From the NCBI GenBank assembly GCA_036567085.1, contig DATCVG010000083.1:1-20798 (forward strand): 20,798 nucleotides of DNA, given 5' to 3'. Source of the stretch: Methylopumilus sp036567085. GTDB lineage: Bacteria; Pseudomonadota; Gammaproteobacteria; Burkholderiales; Methylophilaceae. The notes below the pieces were generated by a model. The model did not search any database. It worked only from the letters and a program-made list of their open reading frames with translations, and was not told the DNA's origin. Each line of letters opens with the position of its first letter. The first letter of the stretch is position 1. Shown in pieces: positions 1-7,461 of the stretch. A program made the position numbers and the translations under genes.

Positions 1-254
1 TAAAATATTTTGATGCAGGTATTTTCGGAAGCCCAGATTCAAAAGAAGAAATTGTGACCCGTGAATTGAAAAAATCTACCAGACAAAAACCAGCTTTATT
101 TATTGGCGACTCTAAATATGACTATCAGGTCGCTAAAAAAAATAATTTAGATTTTATTTTTTTAAGTGATTGGACTAATTTTTTTGAATGGAAAAGTTTT
201 TGTGCAGAAAATAAGATCGAGATCTATCGGAAGTTAGATGATCTCAATCATTAA
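1..254 (+). CDS. HAD-family hydrolase, C-terminal fragment (5' end outside window)
   Basis: The reading frame is open from the first base (first full codon at 3) to a TAA at 252-254, so this is the last 83 or so residues of a longer gene. The visible part carries FDAGIFGSPDSK and then FIGDSKYD, which fits motif IV of haloacid dehalogenase-type phosphatases, where the acidic residues hold Mg2+. The nucleophile motif and cap domain lie outside the window, so the substrate cannot be told. HAD phosphatases of the phosphoglycolate phosphatase type often sit near sugar and LPS genes. This one does not look like GmhB, the heptose bisphosphate phosphatase missing from the neighbouring operon, but the fragment is too short to exclude it firmly. 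Its stop overlaps the stop of convergent waaF. A GTG at 54 could be mistaken for a start, but the HAD sequence continues upstream of it. Confidence 0.8.
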   Translation, partial: KYFDAGIFGSPDSKEEIVTRELKKSTRQKPALFIGDSKYDYQVAKKNNLDFIFLSDWTNFFEWKSFCAENKIEIYRKLDDLNH

Positions 255-1243
255 ATTACTTTTCTTATAACCTCTTCAGGTTTAATATTTTTAAGACAGT
301 TCGTATGTTGAAGTGGACATGATCTTTCAAAGCATGGGCTGCATGAAAGACCTAAATACATTATTTCAGCATGATGATTCAAGGGCGGTGTTTTATTTGG
401 GTCAGAAGAACCGAAAATAGCAACTTGTTTTATCCCTAAGCTTGAAGCTACATGCATTAAGCCCGAATCGTTACTTAAAAATGAGTTGCATATGCTTATG
501 ACATCAATAACTTCTTCAAGTTTTGTTTTACCAATAAGATTAATCACTTTATTTTTTGTTAAACTGTCTAGCGACCTTCCAAGGTCATGATCATTAGCAG
601 ATCCTAGTAAAACAACTTTCCAGCCTTTATCCATTGCTTCTATTGCGACTTTCGCAAAATACTCAATAGGCCATCTTTTAGCTTCCCCATATTCTGCGCC
701 TGGAGCAATTCCTAAAACTTTATCTGAAGACTTTAACTTGCCCTTTAAAAATTTTCTTGCTTGGTTAGGTTTTGAAACGAGGTAAGTGGATAAGCTCGTT
801 TTAATATTTTTATTCTTTGGTGCGAGCGCTAAAAATTGATCAACAGTGCGATAAAGGCTTTTATCTTTTTTAATGCGATCATTAATGAGTCCAAAGCGCA
901 TTTCTCCCAAAAATCCAGTGCGCTTAGGAATATTGGCGAAAAGGGGAATGAGTGCTGATTTAAACGAGTTGGTTAATACTATAGCTTGTGTGTAACCTTC
1001 TATTTTTAGACTTTTGCCTAATTGGTATCGTTTAAGTATATTGAGTTCACCATGCGAAAAAGGCAAAGCAATTGATTTATCAACCTCAGGCATTCGAGAG
1101 ACTAAGGGGATAGTCCATGAAGGCGAAGCGATATGAAGTTTACTTTTTGGATAATGATCTTTAATGACTTTAAAAAGTTTTTGTGCCATGACCATGTCGC
1201 CTAGCCATGATGGTCCTATAATCAGAATTTTTTGAGAGCTCAA
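251..1243 (-). CDS. waaF: ADP-heptose:LPS heptosyltransferase II
   Basis: WaaF adds the second L-glycero-D-manno-heptose to the LPS inner core at the cytoplasmic face of the inner membrane, using ADP-heptose. The 330-residue protein is of normal length for this GT9 (GT-B fold) family. It opens with KILIIGPSWLGDMVM, has TNSFKSALIP near 91-100 and PKRTGFLGEMRFGL near 106-119. The C-terminal half has the nucleotide-sugar site PGAEYGEAKRWP (181-192) and SNDSGLMHVA (257-266). Near the C-terminus C301, C304, C309 and C316 form a cysteine cluster. The only good start is TTG at 1243, four bases after the hldE stop; no ATG precedes the first conserved strand and no clear ribosome site is visible, so coupled translation is likely. 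It is the last gene of the hrcA-waaF operon and its stop overlaps the convergent HAD gene in the tetranucleotide TTAA. Confidence 0.95.
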   Translation of the reverse strand: MSSQKILIIGPSWLGDMVMAQKLFKVIKDHYPKSKLHIASPSWTIPLVSRMPEVDKSIALPFSHGELNILKRYQLGKSLKIEGYTQAIVLTNSFKSALIPLFANIPKRTGFLGEMRFGLINDRIKKDKSLYRTVDQFLALAPKNKNIKTSLSTYLVSKPNQARKFLKGKLKSSDKVLGIAPGAEYGEAKRWPIEYFAKVAIEAMDKGWKVVLLGSANDHDLGRSLDSLTKNKVINLIGKTKLEEVIDVISICNSFLSNDSGLMHVASSLGIKQVAIFGSSDPNKTPPLNHHAEIMYLGLSCSPCFERSCPLQHTNCLKNIKPEEVIRKVI

Positions 1244-1247
1244 AATC

Positions 1248-2696
1248 TTAAGATATTTTTTTAATTATTGCGCTAGTGCTTCTTCCAGGAACAATCGAAA
1301 CCAATTCAACTTTACCATTCCATTTTTTTAATTCTTGGTGTCCTACGACTTGATTCTTTTTATAATCACTGCCTTTGACCAAGACATCAGGTTGAATTTT
1401 CTTTATTAAATGCAGTGGCGTTGCTTCACTAAAAACGACAATACCATCTACAGAAGAAAGTGCTGCAAGAACTCTTGCTCGATCTTCTTGATGTATTACA
1501 GGTCTCGATTTACCTTTTAGCTTGGTTACTGATGAATCGCTATTAAGAGCTAGAATTAAGACATCACCTAATTTTTTTGCTTTTTCAAGATAAGTCACGT
1601 GACCAGCATGAAGAATATCGAAACAACCATTTGTAAATACAATTTTCTTTTTCTGTTTTTTCCAGACACCTACTTGTTCCATAAGGCTGTCAAGAGAGTG
1701 AATTTTTTTCTCTTGATCTGAGTGTTGCGAGCTTAAGGTTTTAATTAAGTCTGCAAGTGTAATCGGAATCGTACCTAATTTGCCAATCACTATACCTGCA
1801 GCAATATTAGCAATGTTCAGAGAGGTTTCGATAGGCATTTTTGCGATCATACATGCCGCAAGAGTGGCGATAACTGTATCGCCAGCCCCCGAAACATCAA
1901 ATACTTGTTGTTGATTAACAGCGGGTAGATTCTTAATCGTATTACCTTGTATTAAATCAATGCCATCCTCACCTTTTGTCATTGCTATAAATTGTAAATT
2001 GAGAGATTTCTTTAATTTTAAAAGTGGCATTAAAAAATTAGTATTTTTGGTGACATGAATATGGCAAGCCTCAATCGCTTCTTTTTTATTGGGTGTAATA
2101 GCTGTTGCATTTTTATATTTTTTATAATGAATACCCTTGGGGTCGACTAGTACAGGTATTTTTTTTGATCGAGCAATTTTAATGACATGCTGACATAAAC
2201 GTTCACTTAAAACACCTTTTGCATAATCTGAAAGTATCACTATGGCTGGTTTTTTATTAAGAAGCGTTGTAATTTTTTTAATAAGTGCGTTAGAGTCGAT
2301 AAGATCAGAGGTTGCTTCTTGATCGATTCTCATCATTTGTTGATGTTCGCCAATAATCCGTGTTTTGGTTGTCGTAGGATTTTTGTCTTTAATGATGCCT
2401 TCTACACCAATATGATTTTTTTTAAGAATCTCGAATAGTTTTTTTCCATCTATATCATCACCAATCTGGCCAGCTATTACCGTTTTAATTCCCAAGAGCG
2501 ATAGATTTGCAGCAACATTTCCAGATCCACCAATACGATCAAAAGACTCTTTAAGTCTTACGACGGGAACAGGTGCTTCAGGAGAAATTCTTGATACGTT
2601 ACCAATTAAATAACGATCTAGCATTAAGTCGCCAATAACTAATGCCCATTGATTGCGAGCATTGAATTTATTTTTGACAATGTCGATATCAGTCAT
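1248..2696 (-). CDS. hldE: Bifunctional heptose 7-phosphate kinase / heptose 1-phosphate adenylyltransferase
   Basis: HldE catalyses two steps of ADP-heptose synthesis: phosphorylation of D-glycero-D-manno-heptose 7-phosphate at C1 and, after GmhB has acted, transfer of AMP to the 1-phosphate. Residues 1-320 form a ribokinase/PfkB domain with GGSGNVAANL (56-65) and the catalytic SGAGDT segment, with the expected base at D273. Residues 345-482 form a cytidylyltransferase-like domain with TNGCFDILHAGH, whose HAGH (363-366) is the nucleotide-binding HxGH motif, and a KGKSRPV segment. Length (482) matches the fused enterobacterial enzyme; several betaproteobacteria instead carry split hldA and hldC. 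The ATG at 2696 lies three bases after the gmhA stop, with no clear ribosome site. Confidence 0.96.
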   Translation of the reverse strand: MTDIDIVKNKFNARNQWALVIGDLMLDRYLIGNVSRISPEAPVPVVRLKESFDRIGGSGNVAANLSLLGIKTVIAGQIGDDIDGKKLFEILKKNHIGVEGIIKDKNPTTTKTRIIGEHQQMMRIDQEATSDLIDSNALIKKITTLLNKKPAIVILSDYAKGVLSERLCQHVIKIARSKKIPVLVDPKGIHYKKYKNATAITPNKKEAIEACHIHVTKNTNFLMPLLKLKKSLNLQFIAMTKGEDGIDLIQGNTIKNLPAVNQQQVFDVSGAGDTVIATLAACMIAKMPIETSLNIANIAAGIVIGKLGTIPITLADLIKTLSSQHSDQEKKIHSLDSLMEQVGVWKKQKKKIVFTNGCFDILHAGHVTYLEKAKKLGDVLILALNSDSSVTKLKGKSRPVIHQEDRARVLAALSSVDGIVVFSEATPLHLIKKIQPDVLVKGSDYKKNQVVGHQELKKWNGKVELVSIVPGRSTSAIIKKIS

Positions 2697-2699
2697 ATG

Positions 2700-3269
2700 T
2701 TAGTTATTTTCATCAATAAGTTCGCAAAGCGTATGTCCGATTAGGATGTGTGCCTCTTGAATTCTTGCGGTTTCATTGGAATCTACGACGATACTATGAT
2801 TTGATATTTTTTTAATAAGACCACCATCACCACCTGTTAATCCAATAGTAATGGCACCTAATGCATTTGCTTTTTCTAACCCTTTCACCACATTTTTACT
2901 ATTACCTGATGTAGAGATACCAATCACTACATCATTTTTTAAGCACAATGCTTCCACTTGTCTTGAAAAAATATGTTCAAAGCCATAATCATTTCCAACT
3001 GCTGTAAGAATTGATGTATCTGTAGTTAGTGCAATAGCAGGCAAACCTTTTCTTTCTTTCACAAAGCGACCAACAATTTCAGCTGCAATATGTTGACTAT
3101 CAGAGGCGCTTCCGCCATTACCAAAAATTAATACCTTGCCACCCGCGTGAAGTGTCTTTTTAATAATATCTGCAACTTCATTCACATGATTAATAACTGA
3201 GGATAGTTTATGAATCGTATCAAGATGATTCTTAAAGATGGATTCTATTTTTTTAATATTTTCACTCAT
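2700..3269 (-). CDS. gmhA: Sedoheptulose 7-phosphate isomerase (phosphoheptose isomerase)
   Basis: GmhA converts sedoheptulose 7-phosphate to D-glycero-D-manno-heptose 7-phosphate, the first committed step of LPS heptose synthesis, in the cytoplasm. The 189-residue protein is a single SIS domain with FGNGGSASDSQHIAAE (49-64) and GISTSGNSKNV (117-127). H60, E64, Q171 and H179 fall one position from the E. coli metal and active-site residues H61, E65, Q172 and H180, so the enzyme should be active. Its ATG overlaps the hldD stop as ATGA, a classic sign of translational coupling. It lies between hldD and hldE, the other enzymes of the pathway. Confidence 0.96.
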   Translation of the reverse strand: MSENIKKIESIFKNHLDTIHKLSSVINHVNEVADIIKKTLHAGGKVLIFGNGGSASDSQHIAAEIVGRFVKERKGLPAIALTTDTSILTAVGNDYGFEHIFSRQVEALCLKNDVVIGISTSGNSKNVVKGLEKANALGAITIGLTGGDGGLIKKISNHSIVVDSNETARIQEAHILIGHTLCELIDENN

Positions 3270-4249
3270 ACGTATGTATCACTTTTTGTTAAGTAATTCG
3301 TTGCGTAATCTTTAACGCCTTCTTCAATCGTTAAGAAAGGTTTTGTATATCCTGCATCTTTTAATTTCTTAATGTTAGCTTCAGTAAAATATTGATATTT
3401 TCCCTTGAGGTCATTTGGCATATCAATATATTTAATGACATTAAGATCGCCCTCTAGACTTTTAACGAGCGACTCAGCTAAAGCTTTAAAGCTCGATGCT
3501 TTTCCTGTGCCTATATTATAAATACCTGAATGGTCTTTGTGGCTTAAAAAATGTAAGACAGCTGCGGCTGCATCTTTCACGTAAACAAAATCTCTTAATT
3601 GCATACCATCTTGGTAGTCTGGACGATCACTTTTAAAGAGTCTTATTTCGCCTTCTTTTTTAAGTTGATTGAATGAATGAAATACAACACTTGCCATTCT
3701 ATTTTTATGATATTCGTTTGGACCATACACATTAAAAAATTTGAAACCGCACCAATGTGGTGGTGTTTTTTCTTTTGCTAGCACTTGTTGAACAACCCAT
3801 TGGTCAAAAAATTGCTTTGAATAGCCGTAAGCGTTAAGCGGTCTTAGTTTACTTAACTCAGATTCTTTATCATCATAACCAAACTCACCTCCACCATAAG
3901 TAGCTGCGGAGCTTGCATAAAGAAAAGGAATTTTATGTTCGCTTGCATAGCGCCATAAATTTTGGCTGTAACGAATATTATAATTTAAGAGTTTGTTGAA
4001 ATCAGTTTCAGTTGTAGCGCTGATTGCACCCATATGAATTATGGCTTCAATACCTTGTTTTTTTTCAAGCCAAGGAAAAAGATCATCTTTAGCAAGATAA
4101 TCGATATATGTTCTTTTGCTTAGATTATTCCATTGATCTGGGTGTTGGATGTCATCCACGATGATGATGTCTTTACGGTTAAGGATGGTATTAAGATGCC
4201 AAGCAATGACGCTTCCGATCATGCCAGCACCACCAGTCAGTATTATCAT
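3266..4249 (-). CDS. hldD: ADP-L-glycero-D-manno-heptose 6-epimerase
   Basis: HldD inverts C6 of ADP-D-glycero-D-manno-heptose, giving the L-form used by WaaC and WaaF. It is a short-chain dehydrogenase-type protein with the NADP-binding loop TGGAGMIGS (5-13), YASSAATYGG (111-120) and the YxxxK pair Y141 and K145 in AYGYSK. K182 in the HKNRMASVVFH segment matches a second conserved catalytic lysine of the E. coli enzyme. Length is 327 residues against 310 in E. coli. The ATG at 4249 puts the glycine-rich loop at the N-terminus as expected. A 23-base gap with no terminator separates it from hemH upstream, and its stop overlaps the gmhA start. Confidence 0.96.
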   Translation of the reverse strand: MIILTGGAGMIGSVIAWHLNTILNRKDIIIVDDIQHPDQWNNLSKRTYIDYLAKDDLFPWLEKKQGIEAIIHMGAISATTETDFNKLLNYNIRYSQNLWRYASEHKIPFLYASSAATYGGGEFGYDDKESELSKLRPLNAYGYSKQFFDQWVVQQVLAKEKTPPHWCGFKFFNVYGPNEYHKNRMASVVFHSFNQLKKEGEIRLFKSDRPDYQDGMQLRDFVYVKDAAAAVLHFLSHKDHSGIYNIGTGKASSFKALAESLVKSLEGDLNVIKYIDMPNDLKGKYQYFTEANIKKLKDAGYTKPFLTIEEGVKDYATNYLTKSDTYV

Positions 4250-4272
4250 AATGGGATGTTATCTTTAAATAA

Positions 4273-5382
4273 TTAAGACTGCTTCTTTTCTACGAGCAGC
4301 GCTCTTTTTTTAGTGATCGCTGAATTTTGAGCCTCTTTTTTTGCCGTCCAGCTCTTATCAATCCAGCCTTGTAAATTTTCTAGAATTATACCTTGCATTG
4401 CAGTAATCCATTCTGGATCGTCATTGAGGGCTGGAATATAGCTAAAACTTTTGCCACCATGGCTTAAGAAAATATGCCTACCTTCAATATTAATTTCTTC
4501 CAAAGTCTCTAGGCAGTCGCTTGAGAATCCAGGACAAATGACATGTACATTCTTTTCTTGCTTTTTGCCCAAATCAGCCATTACTTCAGCGTAATAAGGT
4601 TTTAGCCATTCAGCTCTGCCAAACCGCGATTGGAATGACACCATATGTTCACTTTCTTTTAATTTCAAAGCCTCAGCAAGTAAGCGTGCAGTTTTATAGC
4701 ATTCGCAATGATAAGGATCACCTTGCATTAGTGATTTTTTTGGTATGCCATGAAAGCTCATAACTAATTTTGATGGTCTTCCATTTCTCTTCCAGAACTG
4801 TAAAACAGATGATTTAAGCGCATTAATGTAAAGAGGGTGGTCATGATAATTTCTCACCGTTCTCACTGCGGGAACATTTCTTGTTTTAAGAAGCACGCGC
4901 CATAAGGCGTCCATTGCTGATGCGCTTGATGAAGCTGCATATTGAGGATAAAGAGGAAGTAAAAGAATTTTAGTACAATTTTTTTCTTTTAATTTGAGAA
5001 CCGCATTTTTCATTGAAGGATTGCCATAAGACATCCCTAATTCCACTTCAATGGGCTGAGAAACTGCTTTTTTAATTTTTGCGCTTAATGCTTTTGTTTG
5101 ATTTGTAGCATTAACTAAAAGTGGAGAGCCTTTTTTTGTCCAAACTTTCGCATATTTTTTAGCTGAACTTCCTGGCCTAAAGACCAAGATAATAAAATGA
5201 AGTATCCAGCACCAAATAAATCGAGGTACTTCGACAACTCTTCGATCCATCAAAAATTGCTGTAAGTATTTTCTTACGGCATGAGTGCTGAGAGAATCTG
5301 GAGTGCCAAGGTTTGCAAGTATGATGCCAATTTTTGGCACATCACCATGTTGATATTGAGGTTCTTTTGTGAAGTAATTCAT
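4273..5382 (-). CDS. hemH: Ferrochelatase
   Basis: Ferrochelatase inserts Fe2+ into protoporphyrin IX, the last step of protoheme synthesis, at the inner membrane surface. The protein shows the family's N-terminal ILANLGTP (20-27), LPLYPQYAASS (142-152), SFHGIP with the metal-site histidine at H211, GDPYHCECYKT, FQSRFGRAEWL and PGFSSDCLETLEEI with the conserved glutamate near E292. At 369 residues it is longer than the roughly 320-residue E. coli enzyme. The extra length includes a lysine-rich C-terminal tail of about 25 residues and a 16-residue N-terminal lead. Its ATG follows the hrcA TAA with no base between, so it should be translated with hrcA. Its place between a heat-shock repressor and LPS genes is unexpected from function alone. 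Confidence 0.96.
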   Translation of the reverse strand: MNYFTKEPQYQHGDVPKIGIILANLGTPDSLSTHAVRKYLQQFLMDRRVVEVPRFIWCWILHFIILVFRPGSSAKKYAKVWTKKGSPLLVNATNQTKALSAKIKKAVSQPIEVELGMSYGNPSMKNAVLKLKEKNCTKILLLPLYPQYAASSSASAMDALWRVLLKTRNVPAVRTVRNYHDHPLYINALKSSVLQFWKRNGRPSKLVMSFHGIPKKSLMQGDPYHCECYKTARLLAEALKLKESEHMVSFQSRFGRAEWLKPYYAEVMADLGKKQEKNVHVICPGFSSDCLETLEEINIEGRHIFLSHGGKSFSYIPALNDDPEWITAMQGIILENLQGWIDKSWTAKKEAQNSAITKKRALLVEKKQS

Positions 5383-6408
5383 TTAATGTTGACTCAGTGC
5401 ATTAGAAAGAAGTTTTGCTGTGATATCGACAATAGGAATGACTCTTTCGTAAGCCATTCTTGTAGGCCCAATTACACCTAAGGTACCTACGATTTCACCG
5501 TCTGTCTCATATGGGGAGGTGATGAGGCTGCATTCATCTAAAGATGCATAGCCTGATTCATTTCCAATAAATATTTGAATACCTTCGGCAAGTTGACTTT
5601 TATCGAGAAGTTTCATAAGAGCTGTGCGCTTTTCAAAGACTTCAAAAATTTTTCTTAAACTTGATATATTTTTCGCGAGTTCTTCAGATTGAATAAGATT
5701 ATTTTGCCCTGTAATCACAATCGATTCACTTTCAGGTGAAATAACATCATTACCTACTTCAATCGCTGCTGTCATAAGTTTAATCATATCAGCATGCATT
5801 TTAGATAACTCTTCCACAAGTGTATCTTTAACTTTAGCAAAAGTATTACCGCTAAAATTATGATTAAAATAATTTGCAGCCTCAATTAAATCATCATGAG
5901 TGTAATGCTTTTCAGTCATCACAATTCTGTTTTGAACATTACCGTCATTTGTTACGATAATGACAAGAATTTTTTTCTCAGACAAGCCAATAAATTCTAA
6001 GTGTTTGAATATTGTTTTTTTTGCTTTAGGAATAAGAACCACACCAGCAAAATGCGTCAGTGTCGACAAGATATCTGCAGCGTTATTAATAATTTTTTTA
6101 TTATCACCAATATTCATTTGATCTTTTAATGAGTTGACTATTTTATCGTCTAGAGGTTTAACGGTCAGAAGAGAGTCCACAAAAAGTCTGTAACCTAATT
6201 GTGTAGGAATTCTCCCTGCAGAAGTGTGAGGGCTTGTAATAAAACCGAGATCCTCAAGATCTTTCATAGTATTGCGAATAGAAGCCGGACTTAAATCAAG
6301 GCCTGATGATTTAGAAAGGGTTTTAGAAGCTACAGGCTGGCCATCATGAATATGTTGTTCAATGAGGGTTTTTAAAAGAATTTGGGCGCGCTTATCTAGC
6401 ATCATCAA
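5383..6408 (-). CDS. hrcA: Heat-inducible transcription repressor HrcA
   Basis: HrcA represses chaperone operons (groESL, dnaK) by binding CIRCE operators, and is kept active by GroEL. The N-terminal winged helix is clear: LDLSPASIRNTMKDLEDLGF followed by SPHTSAGRIPTQLGYR, the family hallmark. A GAF-like middle and C-terminal region follow, ending with GTLGVIGPTRMAYERVIPIV. Length (341) is normal. The 5' end reads TTG-ATG-ATG at 6408, 6405 and 6402; an ATG is more likely than the TTG, so the true protein may be one or two residues shorter. No ribosome site helps to choose. It is the first gene of the leftward operon and is divergent from nadK. No CIRCE sequence was seen in this window, so any target operons are elsewhere. 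Confidence 0.95.
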   Translation of the reverse strand: MMMLDKRAQILLKTLIEQHIHDGQPVASKTLSKSSGLDLSPASIRNTMKDLEDLGFITSPHTSAGRIPTQLGYRLFVDSLLTVKPLDDKIVNSLKDQMNIGDNKKIINNAADILSTLTHFAGVVLIPKAKKTIFKHLEFIGLSEKKILVIIVTNDGNVQNRIVMTEKHYTHDDLIEAANYFNHNFSGNTFAKVKDTLVEELSKMHADMIKLMTAAIEVGNDVISPESESIVITGQNNLIQSEELAKNISSLRKIFEVFEKRTALMKLLDKSQLAEGIQIFIGNESGYASLDECSLITSPYETDGEIVGTLGVIGPTRMAYERVIPIVDITAKLLSNALSQH

Positions 6409-6439
6409 ATAGAGTTATTCATATAAATCAATATGCTTT

Positions 6440-6467
6440 AAAATACTCCGTAAAGCTTAATTTTCAA
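6440..6467 (-). promoter_or_regulatory. Candidate promoter of the hrcA-hemH-hldD-gmhA-hldE-waaF operon
   Basis: Read on the minus strand, TTGAAA (6467-6462) is followed after 16 bases by TATTTT (6445-6440), a fair sigma-70 pair that would start RNA about 25-30 bases before hrcA. The -35 is preceded by CCC, giving CCCCTTGAAA, which also matches the heat-shock sigma-32 -35 element. No CCCCAT-type -10 follows, so a sigma-32 reading is incomplete. An inverted repeat GCTTTA-N10-TAAAGC (6435-6456) overlaps the -10 and could be an operator. Confidence 0.4.
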
Positions 6468-6582
6468 GGGGTAATAAGCCATTCTAACATGCAGGACTTT
6501 TTTAAATGAATGCTTATATACTAAGTTTTTCTATATTAAATTGCTATATATTCTTACGTCTTAAGTATGCTTTAATTCAATT

Positions 6583-7452
6583 ATGGAAAGTCTCTATAAA
6601 TCAGTCGCAATTATCGGAAAATATGCTAGCGGAAGCGAATCTTCTGACATTGAATCTCAGCTTTTAGAGCTCGCTCAATATTTAACGAGTAAGCATATCA
6701 ATATCTTCATTGAGGCTAACACACATCAATCTGGAAAGTTTCAAGCATTTAAATCGATTACATTAGAAGAGATTGGGGCAAAAGCAGATCTCGCGCTCGT
6801 CGTTGGTGGTGATGGCACTATGCTTGGTGTTGCACGATCTCTAGTGAATTTTGATATTCCTTTGATAGGGGTGAATCAAGGACGTTTCGGATTTTTAGCG
6901 GATTTAAATACAAGCAATATGTTGGAATCAATCGATGAGATATTTCGAGGCTCTTCATATAAAGACAAAAGAATGCTTTTGCAATCTAAAATTTTTAGAG
7001 GCACGACATGCATTCATGAGTCATTAGCACTTAATGACGTGGTTGTCCGAAGCGGTTCTCGTTTGATTGAATTAGAGGTATCAATTAATGGTAGTTTTGT
7101 TCATAAACAAAGATCAGATGGCCTTGTAGTTACTACACCTACAGGGACGACTGCTTATGCTCTTTCCGCAGGCGGACCCATTCTTCATCCTCAATTAGAA
7201 GCTATTTCTATTGTGCCGATTAGTCCCCATACATTAAGTAATCGCCCTATCGCTGTAAGTAGTCAAAGCGTTATCGAGATTCATGTGGTGAGTATGGAAG
7301 AATCTTACTTAAGTATAGATGGCCAACTTAAAGTACCGCTTGAGCCTCGTGATCGTGTTGAAATTAAACGCGCAGAAAAAATGATTACACTTCTTCATCC
7401 AAAAGATTATTGTTATTTTGAGATGTTAAGAAAAAAATTAAACTGGGGTTAA
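6583..7452 (+). CDS. nadK: NAD kinase
   Basis: NadK phosphorylates NAD to NADP using ATP or polyphosphate and sets the cell's NADP pool. The 289-residue protein has the signature GGDGT (75-79, catalytic D77), NQGRFGFLAD (98-107), a LNDVVV segment (150-155) and TPTGTTAYALSAGGPI (185-200), all in the expected order. The ATG at 6583 is the only start ahead of the first strand VAIIGKY; no clear ribosome site is present. The 174-base gap shared with hrcA holds only weak candidate promoters for this strand, the best -10 being TATACT at 6517-6522 without a good -35. recN follows after nine bases, so the two are probably co-transcribed, as in many proteobacteria. Confidence 0.96.
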   Translation: MESLYKSVAIIGKYASGSESSDIESQLLELAQYLTSKHINIFIEANTHQSGKFQAFKSITLEEIGAKADLALVVGGDGTMLGVARSLVNFDIPLIGVNQGRFGFLADLNTSNMLESIDEIFRGSSYKDKRMLLQSKIFRGTTCIHESLALNDVVVRSGSRLIELEVSINGSFVHKQRSDGLVVTTPTGTTAYALSAGGPILHPQLEAISIVPISPHTLSNRPIAVSSQSVIEIHVVSMEESYLSIDGQLKVPLEPRDRVEIKRAEKMITLLHPKDYCYFEMLRKKLNWG

Positions 7453-7461
7453 AAAAGCGCT

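Noticed and set aside
6409..6582. CIRCE operator before hrcA
   Set aside because: No TTAGCACTC-N9-GAGTGCTAA or near match on either strand in the gap.
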